DNA from: CAYMJA01 sp964391095
GTDB lineage: Bacteria > Patescibacteriota > Minisyncoccia > Minisyncoccales > GWA2-38-27
DNA length: 17,827 nt
Assembly (NCBI GenBank): GCA_964391095.1
Contig: CAYMJA010000010.1
Coordinates: 1-17,827, forward strand
Direction: 5' to 3'
This document shows, piece after piece, positions 6,509 through 13,536 of this stretch. The translations under genes were made by a program, and so were the position numbers. A model generated the notes under the pieces. The model saw only the letters and a program-made list of their open reading frames with translations. It made no database searches and was not told where the DNA came from. Numbering within the stretch: position 1 is the first letter of the stretch; every line of letters starts with the position of its first letter.

Positions 6509-6536
6509 TTGACAACCTTTTTAAAGAGAGTAATAT
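6509..6536 (+). promoter_or_regulatory. Promoter of the rplJ-rplL operon
   Basis: Perfect -35 TTGACA (6509-6514), 16-base spacer and -10-like TAATAT (6531-6536), just upstream of the L10 leader. The -35 is preceded by an AT-rich heptamer array. Confidence 0.65.
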
Positions 6537-6555
6537 AAACTACGTTAAGTAAATA

Positions 6556-6693
6556 GCCATAGACAATGGGTTTACCCTCTTAAATTTTGTAAAGCAAAAC
6601 TTAAGAGGGCGAGTAAGTCCTATCGAGGCATAAATTAAATAACAGAGAACTGTTTCTGTTAATTAAATGCTATCTATGGTGGCAGTTTTTTTT
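6556..6693 (+). promoter_or_regulatory. Ribosomal protein L10 leader RNA (autoregulatory)
   Basis: Matches the plan of the Rfam L10_leader family, through which excess L10/L12 represses rplJL. The conserved AGACAATGGG (6561-6570) pairs with the CCTAT of TCCTATCGAGG (6618-6628), the kink-turn region that binds L10. Between them is a long hairpin: CCCTCTTAA (6575-6583) with TTAAGAGGG (6601-6609), extended by TTTTG/CAAAA. A second hairpin is TTAAATAACAG with CTGTTAATTAA. The closing helix CCATAGA (6557-6563) pairs with TCTATGG (6673-6679). An eight-T run at 6686-6693 follows soon after and ends four bases before the ATG, so the closing helix may act as a terminator and control may be by attenuation. 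No Shine-Dalgarno sequence is visible. Confidence 0.82.
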
Positions 6694-6697
6694 AATT

Positions 6698-7210
6698 ATG
6701 GCTTTAACACGTGAACGAAAACAAAAAATTATAGAAGATTTAAAAGAAAAAATTGATAAGCAAAAAACAATAGTTTTTGTTGCAATTGAGGGTATAAAAG
6801 CCGACCAACTTTTTGCTTTAAGAGAGAAATTAAAAGCAGTTGATTGTTTATTAACTATTGCCAAGAAAACCCTGTTAGGTAAGATTTTTGAAGAAAAGAA
6901 GTTTGATTTTGATGTCAAAAAATTAGAGGGTCAGGTTGGCTTAATTTTTGGTTTTAAGGATAAAATTGTACCGGCTAAAATCGCTTATAAATTTAGATTA
7001 GAAAATAAGGATTTAAAAATTTTAGGAGGTCTTTTCGAAAATAAATTTAGAGAAGCCGAAGAAGTTATTACTTTAGCAAAAATACCCTCTAAAGAAGAAC
7101 TTTTAGCAGAAGTTATTGGAAGCATTTCAAATCCAATTTCAGGATTTATTAATGTTTTACAAAACAATATTAAAGGTCTAATATATGTTTTGGCTAACGC
7201 CAAGACATAA
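6698..7210 (+). CDS. rplJ: 50S ribosomal protein L10
   Basis: Base of the ribosomal stalk; binds 23S rRNA through its N-terminal domain and L7/L12 dimers through its C-terminal helix. It begins MALTRERKQKIIEDLKEKI and has the usual FVAIEGIKADQLFALREKLK block followed by AKKTLLGK. It carries the GQVGLIFGFKDKIVPAKI segment (78-95), then the LLAEVIGSISNPISGFINVL region (134-153) and an L12-binding C-terminal helix. At 170 residues it is of normal length. The start is placed by the alignment of the N-terminus and directly follows the leader's U-run. It is followed by rplL after 97 bases of AT-rich heptameric repeats. Confidence 0.97.
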   Translation: MALTRERKQKIIEDLKEKIDKQKTIVFVAIEGIKADQLFALREKLKAVDCLLTIAKKTLLGKIFEEKKFDFDVKKLEGQVGLIFGFKDKIVPAKIAYKFRLENKDLKILGGLFENKFREAEEVITLAKIPSKEELLAEVIGSISNPISGFINVLQNNIKGLIYVLANAKT

Positions 7211-7269
7211 TTTTCAATTTTTAATTATTAATTTTAAATCAATTTTCAATGTTTTAATTTTCAATTTTT
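7209..7269. repeat. AT-rich heptamer-periodic repeat between rplJ and rplL
   Basis: Units AATTTTC, AATTTTT, AATTATT, AATTTTA (7209-7236), then AATTTTC (7241-7247) and AATTTTC, AATTTTT (7256-7269) with short interruptions. This is the third 7-bp periodic array in the window, and each has a different unit. It lies between two co-transcribed genes. Confidence 0.55.
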
Positions 7270-7307
7270 GATAATTGAGATTTAAGCATTGACTATTTGT
7301 TAAACCT

Positions 7308-7835
7308 ATGGCAGAAGAGAAAAAGGAAGAAGAGAAAAAGGAGGAAGTTAAAAAAGAGGTTCCTAAAGAGGAGCCGGAGAAAAAAGAAAAACCAAAAAGG
7401 GAAGAATTAAGCAAGGCAGAAAAAAAAGAAAAAGTGGAAGTGCCGAAAAAATTTAAAGCCCTGGTGGAAGAAATAGAAAAAATGTCTGTTTTAGATTTAT
7501 CTGAATTAGTGAAGGTCTTGGAGAAGAAATTCGGAGTGTCGGCTGCTGCTTCCAAAGCAGCAGCCCCGGCTGTTTCAGCAACTGGAGCCGAGGCATCTGC
7601 CCCAGCTGAGGAAAAAAGTGTTTTCAATATTGAATTGAAAGAAGTTGGACCTCAAAAAATTCAGGTAATAAAATTAGTAAGAGACATTACCCAGAAAGGA
7701 TTAAAAGATTCAAAGGATTTAGTAGATGCTGTAGAAAAAGGTCCTCAAGTAGTAAAAGAGAATGTAAAAAAAGAAGAGGCCGAAGATATGAAAAAGAAAT
7801 TTGAGGCAGTAGGCGGAAAGATAGAATTGAAGTAG
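7308..7835 (+). CDS. rplL: 50S ribosomal protein L7/L12 with charged N-terminal extension
   Basis: Stalk protein that recruits and activates translation GTPases. The canonical protein starts at about residue 48: N-terminal dimerisation domain (48-82, EKMSVLDLSELVKVLEKKFG), Ala/Pro hinge (83-102), and the C-terminal factor-binding domain (103-175) with VIKLVRDITQKGLKDSKDLV and the ending FEAVGGKIELK. Bacterial L7/L12 is usually about 120-125 residues; this one has 175 because of a Lys/Glu-rich first 47 residues with almost no hydrophobic side chains. The extension is in the same open frame with no later ATG before the conserved domain (the first internal Met is residue 59, inside it), so a shorter start would need a non-ATG codon. 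No Shine-Dalgarno sequence is seen. Confidence 0.95.
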   Translation: MAEEKKEEEKKEEVKKEVPKEEPEKKEKPKREELSKAEKKEKVEVPKKFKALVEEIEKMSVLDLSELVKVLEKKFGVSAAASKAAAPAVSATGAEASAPAEEKSVFNIELKEVGPQKIQVIKLVRDITQKGLKDSKDLVDAVEKGPQVVKENVKKEEAEDMKKKFEAVGGKIELK

Positions 7836-7851
7836 GACACAAGTAGGACAA

Positions 7852-7884
7852 AAGTGGCAGAGACTAATTCTCTGCCACTTGTTT
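7852..7884 (+). terminator. Terminator of the rplJL operon
   Basis: A 12-bp perfect stem AAGTGGCAGAGA (7852-7863) / TCTCTGCCACTT (7869-7880) with loop CTAAT begins 16 bases after the rplL stop. The T tract is short (TTT at 7882-7884) and merges with the next promoter's -35, so some read-through is possible. Confidence 0.75.
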
Positions 7885-7911
7885 GACAAAAATTTTAAAG
7901 TTTGCTACTAT
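7883..7911 (+). promoter_or_regulatory. Strong promoter in the gene-free region
   Basis: Perfect -35 TTGACA (7883-7888), 17-base spacer, -10 TACTAT (7906-7911). Predicted start about 7918. A terminator-like hairpin follows only a few bases after the predicted start, so it probably makes a short RNA rather than an mRNA. Confidence 0.65.
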
Positions 7912-7917
7912 AAAATA

Positions 7918-8038
7918 TCTAGCATAGCGTTTAAGCTATGCTTTTTAGGTGAGAAGAAAAAGGGAATTATATCTGGACACCGGATTAGATTGGTTTTTCC
8001 TCCTTAATTTTGGTGTCCAGATATAATTTCCTTTTAAG
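7918..8038 (+). ncRNA. Candidate small RNA with two hairpins
   Basis: From the promoter at 7883-7911, the RNA would contain hairpin 1, AGCATAGC (7921-7928) / GCTATGCT (7935-7942) followed by TTTT, then a very stable hairpin 2. Hairpin 2 is a 24-bp inverted repeat (7958-7981 with 8012-8035, one G-T pair) with a 30-base loop. The 3' arm ends in CCTTTT, so it can act as terminator. The loop carries TTCCTCCT (7997-8004), an anti-Shine-Dalgarno-like sequence complementary to AGGAGGAA at 8123-8130. Hairpin 1 could itself terminate transcription, giving only an aborted transcript. No protein frame is convincing here. The inverted repeat could instead be a remnant of a mobile element; no transposase or target duplication is seen. 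Confidence 0.4.
7958..8035. repeat. 24-bp inverted repeat with 30-base loop
   Basis: Arms 7958-7981 and 8012-8035 are complementary at every position except one G-T. Core arm sequence is AATTATATCTGGACACC. The whole unit is only 78 bp. Its symmetry would make it a bidirectional transcription barrier between rplJL and the surface-fibre operon. Confidence 0.85.
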
Positions 8039-8064
8039 GTTGGGGATTGGATAGAGGGCTATAC

Positions 8065-8092
8065 TTGACAAGTCCCTTGGCTTTATGATAAT
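8065..8092 (+). promoter_or_regulatory. Likely promoter of the surface-fibre operon
   Basis: Perfect -35 TTGACA (8065-8070), 16-base spacer, -10 GATAAT (8087-8092). Predicted start near 8099, giving a leader of about 360 bases before the first TasA-like gene. No closer promoter of comparable quality is seen. Confidence 0.65.
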
Positions 8093-8098
8093 GTCATC

Positions 8099-8457
8099 AT
8101 AACATACAATTAAGCAATCTAGAGGAGGAACTAGATGAATAGTTAGTGTTGTTTCAATGGCGAATTAGTAAGAAGCGTTCTTGCCAAAAATTTTTCCGAA
8201 AAAGGAAATTTTGTTTTTTTAAAAAAAGGAATCCAAACCTTAATTCGTAATTTTTATGGGTTAAAGCTTGGACTCCGTTTTTATTTGGAGTAACCGAGCG
8301 CTCAAATTTATTGAGCGCCCGGAAAGGTCGGCCAAGAGTGGCTTACCCTAAGTCCTCCAGTCCTAACTAAATAGGAGGATTAAAAGGGGGAGCGCTTAGG
8401 GTGGAGAACCTGAGGCAAGCCACTTAAACAATTATTAATTAATTAACAAAAACTAAA
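8099..8457 (+). promoter_or_regulatory. Long structured 5' leader of the TasA-like operon
   Basis: A gene-free stretch of about 360 bases with ordered RNA structure. First, TCTAG (8118-8122) / CTAGA (8131-8135) displays AGGAGGAA in its loop, six bases before ATG-AAT-AGT-TAG (8135-8146), a 3-codon ORF. Next, at 8183-8220 an A/T-rich stem with TTTCC/GGAAA is followed by seven T, a possible attenuator. GGAATCCAA (8228-8236) can pair with TTGGACTCC (8268-8276), which competes with ACTCC/GGAGT (8272-8276/8287-8291). GCGCTCAA/TTGAGCGC forms a hairpin near 8298-8318. Finally there is a nested 3-helix stem at 8337-8424 (separate entry). It does not match a riboswitch class that I recognise. Confidence 0.5.
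8337..8424 (+). ncRNA. Nested three-helix RNA element upstream of the TasA-like gene
   Basis: Three helices share one uninterrupted 5' strand. P1 is AGTGGCTT (8337-8344) / AAGCCACT (8417-8424). P2 is ACCCTAAG (8345-8352) / CTTAGGGT (8395-8402). P3 is TCCTCC (8353-8358) / GGAGGA (8374-8379). All 22 pairs are Watson-Crick. The 3' strand has two purine-rich bulges, 8380-8394 and 8403-8416. Such asymmetric bulged stems are typical of ligand- or protein-binding RNAs. It ends 33 bases before the ATG at 8458 and is therefore likely a cis-regulatory element. Unknown family. Confidence 0.6.
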
Positions 8458-9567
8458 ATGAATAAAAAAATTCTAATTAGTTTAAGTGTAATTGGAGTAG
8501 TTGCTGTCATTGCTGTCGGAGGAACCATTGCTTATTTCAGCGATACCGAAACAAGCAAAGGTAATACTTTCAGCACCGGCGTTATTGACATAAATATTGG
8601 CGACCAAAATCCTTGGACAGAAAGTTATCATATTGAAGATATGAAACCCTGCGAAACTGGATACATAACTTTCAATATCAAAAATCCAGGAGATAACCCG
8701 GTTAACGTTTGGAAGACAATAACGGTTACCGAAACCATTGATAACCCTATCAATGAGCCGGAATGTGTCTATGATAATGGTGGATTTTATGGAGTTTGGG
8801 ATTCCAAAAACCAAGCCTGTGATATACTTAACGATAATCCTTATTGGGAGTATAAAGCAAAATCTAACCTTCATGATTGGATGAATTATGACCTTTCAGT
8901 AATAGTTCCTATTGAGGACAATCCAAATGATTGGCATCAAATCATCTACAAAGATGAAGATGATAAAAGGGTTGGACAGGTTAACGGCAAGTCAATTTTC
9001 TTGGGTATGATCCCGGCAAAAGGAAGTATGGAAGTTACTCAGAGTTATCATTTGATTCCCCAAACTGGTAACTGGGCCCAGGCCGATACAATGAATTTTG
9101 ACATTAAGATTTATGCTGAACAACTTACCGGTTCACTTGTTTTAGAGAACAAAACCGGAGATCCCGATTGGCAGATTATAGAAAATGATGGTATTAAGGG
9201 AATTTTGACCTATAATCTGACAAGTCCGACTTTTGATTACGACTTTACGGCAACAGGATTGGTTGATGGTGAATATCAATTGATTTACTATCCCGATTCC
9301 TGGGGTAGCGGTGCTACTAAGACAGTTCAATTAATCGGTGCTCCTATGACAGCTACTTCTGGCAATATAAATGTCCCCGGTCAATCAGTTGATCTTGGCA
9401 TAGATCTTCCAGATTGGAATACCTGGTCGGACGAGAATCACCCAGAAGGCGCTAAGATTTGGTTAGTTCCAACTAGCAGTTTAACTGGCAACGCATTATC
9501 GTGGACGAATACAGGTGATTTCTTGTTTGAGACCGCTTTGATGACTTATACAGACACAGATAAGTAA
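8458..9567 (+). CDS. TasA/CalY-like fibre subunit with SipW-type signal peptide (large)
   Basis: Secreted protein of the TasA/camelysin (CalY, peptidase M73-like) group, whose members form extracellular fibres in biofilms. Residues 1-25 form a short signal (MNKKILISLSVIGVVAVIAV, then GGTIA) followed by YFSDTETSKGNTFSTGVIDI (26-45). This is the hallmark of SipW-dependent signals, in which the cleavage site is followed by an aromatic-Ser-Asp-Thr-Glu stretch and GN-F-aG-(l/i)D-i. The N-terminal half (to about residue 222) contains the beta-sandwich pattern with FNIKNPGDNPVNVW. The C-terminal half (about 225-369) is an added Trp/Asp-rich domain without a recognised family. No Shine-Dalgarno sequence; an A-rich stretch precedes the ATG. 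It is cleaved in all likelihood by the SipW-like peptidase encoded two genes downstream. Confidence 0.85.
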   Translation: MNKKILISLSVIGVVAVIAVGGTIAYFSDTETSKGNTFSTGVIDINIGDQNPWTESYHIEDMKPCETGYITFNIKNPGDNPVNVWKTITVTETIDNPINEPECVYDNGGFYGVWDSKNQACDILNDNPYWEYKAKSNLHDWMNYDLSVIVPIEDNPNDWHQIIYKDEDDKRVGQVNGKSIFLGMIPAKGSMEVTQSYHLIPQTGNWAQADTMNFDIKIYAEQLTGSLVLENKTGDPDWQIIENDGIKGILTYNLTSPTFDYDFTATGLVDGEYQLIYYPDSWGSGATKTVQLIGAPMTATSGNINVPGQSVDLGIDLPDWNTWSDENHPEGAKIWLVPTSSLTGNALSWTNTGDFLFETALMTYTDTDK

Positions 9568-9575
9568 CTCTTGAA

Positions 9576-9689
9576 TTCTTTTCGGTTGCCTCAAAGCCCT
9601 AAATTAGAACTTGGTTCAATACAGGGTAAACTTTCCTTATGCCAAAATTGGGGTAACCTATAAAGGTTTTAAGGTAAAACCCGAAAGAA
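9576..9689 (+). promoter_or_regulatory. Structured intergenic RNA before the second TasA-like gene
   Basis: An outer stem TTCTTT(T)CGG (9576-9585) / CCGAAAGAA (9681-9689) with a single bulged T encloses several hairpins. One is CCCT/AGGG (9597-9600/9622-9625), containing GAAC/GTTC. Two others are mutually exclusive: AACCT (9655-9659) / AGGTT (9664-9668), or GGTTTT (9665-9670) / AAAACC (9676-9681). The alternative pairings suggest a switch or a processing/stability element setting different levels of the two subunits. No promoter is clear here. Confidence 0.4.
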
Positions 9690-9731
9690 GACAAAGGTCG
9701 ATAGAAGAAATAAAGAAACAAAATTAAGAAT

Positions 9732-10283
9732 ATGAACAAGAAAATCTTAATAAGTATATCAATTATCGGAATAGTTGCCGCTATTGGTATTGGCGGAACT
9801 TGGGCTTATTTTAGCAATTCAGCAGTTAGTCAGGGTAATACCTTTTCTGCTGGAAATGCTGATTTGAAAATAAGGAATAATCCAGCCCAACCTTGGGCTG
9901 ATTCTTACGGGGGCGCGGCTTGGACCAATCTTTATCCCGGCTGGAGCGATTCTTATAATGTTTATTTAAAGAATGATAGTGCTTCGCCGATTACCTTAAG
10001 AGTAAGACCTGAGATTAAGGTAACCAGTTATACAAACGGTCATTTATGGGATGAAGTTCTTATGGAAATCAGCTGGGGAGACGGAAGCCATAAATTAGGC
10101 CCTTGGTCAATAAGAGCCTGGACGACCCCAGATGACAATCCTTGGTTAGAACCAGTATTGGCTCAAGGAAAAGACACTGGTCCTTGGGTAATTAAATTCA
10201 GTATTCCATCTACTGCCGGCAATAATATTGCTAATGGCAACATTACCTTTGATTTAAACTTCAATGGTGTTCAACAGCCATAG
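9732..10283 (+). CDS. TasA/CalY-like fibre subunit with SipW-type signal peptide (small)
   Basis: Second fibre-type subunit, 183 residues. The first 40 residues are nearly the same as in the preceding gene: MNKKILISISIIGIVAAIGI, then GGTWAYFSNSAVSQGNTFSA. GGTWAYF is very close to the GGTWAAF of B. subtilis TasA. The mature part is a single beta-rich domain with LKNDSASPITLRVRPEIK (about 75-92) and a C-terminal ITFDLNFNGVQ strand, resembling the camelysin fold without the additional C-terminal domain of the first subunit. Likely processed by the adjacent SipW-like peptidase. The two subunits may be major and minor components of one fibre, as with TasA and TapA; this is inference. Confidence 0.85.
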   Translation: MNKKILISISIIGIVAAIGIGGTWAYFSNSAVSQGNTFSAGNADLKIRNNPAQPWADSYGGAAWTNLYPGWSDSYNVYLKNDSASPITLRVRPEIKVTSYTNGHLWDEVLMEISWGDGSHKLGPWSIRAWTTPDDNPWLEPVLAQGKDTGPWVIKFSIPSTAGNNIANGNITFDLNFNGVQQP

Positions 10284-10292
10284 AGCATAAAG

Positions 10293-10349
10293 TTTGAAAC
10301 CTTTTTGTCTCGCTCTTTCAAAAAAGGGCGGGGCTATAAAGGCTTTAAA
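10293..10349 (+). promoter_or_regulatory. Two-tier hairpin covering the sipW-like translation start
   Basis: The outer stem is TTTGAAACCTTT (10293-10304) with AAAGGCTTTAAA (10338-10349), 11 of 12 paired including one G-U. It encloses GCTCTTT (10312-10318) / AAAGGGC (10323-10329) with loop CAAA. The 3' arm ends two bases before the ATG at 10352, so folding would restrict initiation of the peptidase gene. This would keep the enzyme scarce relative to its substrates. Confidence 0.5.
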
Positions 10350-10826
10350 ATATGAAACCATTAAAAATTGTTTATTATATTGTTATTGTCTTTATTGTCG
10401 CAATCGCGCTTTTGCTGATTGTTTCGGTTCTTCCGATTACCGGGAATTATAGGTTAATGGTTGTTCAATCTGGTTCAATGGAGCCGGTAATTAAGATGGG
10501 AGGAATTGTGATGGTAAAGCCAATGGAAGATTATAAGATTGGTGATGTTATCTCTTTTGGCGAGGTGACCAGGACCAAAGCGCCGACTACTCATCGAATT
10601 TATGATATGAAAATTACCGAGGGCAGAATTTCTTATATCACCAAAGGCGACGCTAATAACGCCCCGGACCAAAAAGAAATTTCTAAAGACGAAATTATTG
10701 GCAAAGTTTTGATTGATGTCCCTTATTTTGGTTACGTAGTGGATTTTGCCAAAAAACCGGTTGGATTTGCTTTAATAATTATTGTCCCGGCAGCCATTAT
10801 TATTTTTGATGAAGTAAAGAAAATTT

Positions 10827-12343
<1,517 letters not shown>

Positions 12344-12347
<4 letters not shown>

Positions 12348-13477
12348 ATAAATCCATTTTAATAATTACAATTGCTATTTTCAGTGCTGGGTTTTTATTA
12401 GTTAGCCCTGCCTATGCTAATGATAATTTAGATGTAGATTTTCAAGATGATCCTTTGTTCAGTGAGGCTAATTTTTTGCCAGGTAATAGTGTTGCTCGAT
12501 GGGTGAAAGTTACTAATAACAGTGAGCAAATACAGATGGTTATTACCGAGGCTATAAATTTTCCTGGTTTTCCTAATCCTAACAATATACCAACCGATGA
12601 TTTGTCTAGAGCCCTATTAATAGTTATTCAAGAAAAGGGAGGAAGTGATTTGTACGGTGGTTCAACAGGAGAGAAAACTTTGTTTAATTTTTATGAAGAC
12701 GGCGAAACTAATCTTTCTAATATATCAGCCGATAGTTTTAAAGAATATGAGTTTGAGATTACTTTTCCATCAGAAAAAGAAAACGAGTGGCAGGGAAAAA
12801 CAACTAATTTTGACATTTTAATTGGATTTCAGGGACAAGAAGGCGGAGGCGGAGGCGGAGGCGGATTACCGCGGGGTCTGACTATTTTTGAACCAGTAGA
12901 AATTATAGACCTTTTAGAAACCAGTATGACGGTTATTTGGACCACTAACTATCTCTCTACAAGTAAGGTAATCTACGATACTACACCAGGACAGTTTGAC
13001 TTAAGCGCCGGTCCTCCAAAGTATGGTTACGATTTTGCAGAAGAAGGAGATGATAGCGGTGATGAAAAAGTAACTGCCCATTCAATAACTATTACTGGCC
13101 TTATTCCGGGTACCACTTATTATTATCGTTGTGTTTCTCACAGTTCTTTCGCTCTTACTATTGAGCATAGTTTTACCACCCTTTCTGGTGATGAGACTGC
13201 CGGTGAAGAGGAAGAAGAGGAGGAGGAGGAGGAAGAAGAAGAAGAGGAGGAAGAGGAGGAAGAAGAACCAGGTCCGGTAGTAGGCGAAGAAGAGGAGGAG
13301 GAAGAAGAGGAGGAAGAAGAGGAACCGAAAACAGGCCTAAGTCGGCTTTTAGCAGCAGTTGGTAATTTATTTAACTTAAAAAACATTCTTTGGGTTTTAG
13401 TTATTCTTGCAGCTATAGTCATTATTCTATTTTTGTTATCAAAAAAGAGAAAAAGAAAAAAGAATCTTGAGCAGTAG
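12344..13477 (+). CDS. Sec-secreted, C-terminally anchored protein with fibronectin-like domain and poly-Glu stalk
   Basis: Likely cell-surface anchor of the fibre operon. Residues 1-25 are an ordinary Sec signal ending SPAYA. Residues about 30-163 form a beta domain beginning DPLFSEANFLPGNSVARWVKV, similar to TasA-type domains, followed by an eight-Gly linker (167-174). Residues about 180-280 resemble a fibronectin type III / purple-acid-phosphatase N-terminal fold: SMTVIWTTNYLSTSKVIY, then HSITITGLIPGTTYYYR and FTTL. Two acidic blocks of 21 and 13 Glu (288-308, 315-327) are separated by PGPVVG. A membrane helix (348-365) and the KKRKRKK stop-transfer tail end the protein. It overlaps the previous gene by four bases (ATGA). 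A terminator follows. The anchor role is inferred from topology and position. Confidence 0.8.
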
Positions 13478-13497
13478 CCAAAGAAGTAGAATTAAAC

Positions 13498-13536
13498 AAA
13501 AACAGTCCGAGAGAAATTCTCGGACTGTTTTTTATT
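13498..13536. terminator. Bidirectional terminator between convergent genes
   Basis: AACAGTCCGAGA (13501-13512) pairs with TCTCGGACTGTT (13518-13529), extended by AAA/TTT, with loop GAAAT. T-rich on the right for the plus-strand operon and A-rich on the left for the minus-strand gene, whose stop codon lies at 13535-13537. Confidence 0.9.

Noticed and set aside
8146..8250. GTG-started 34-codon basic frame in the fibre-operon leader
   Set aside because: The strong SD is 17 bases from this GTG but six from the ATG of the 3-codon ORF; composition follows homopolymer A/T runs.
13138..13422. Minus-strand frame with a poly-Ser run
   Set aside because: It is the complement of the poly-Glu codons of the anchor gene.
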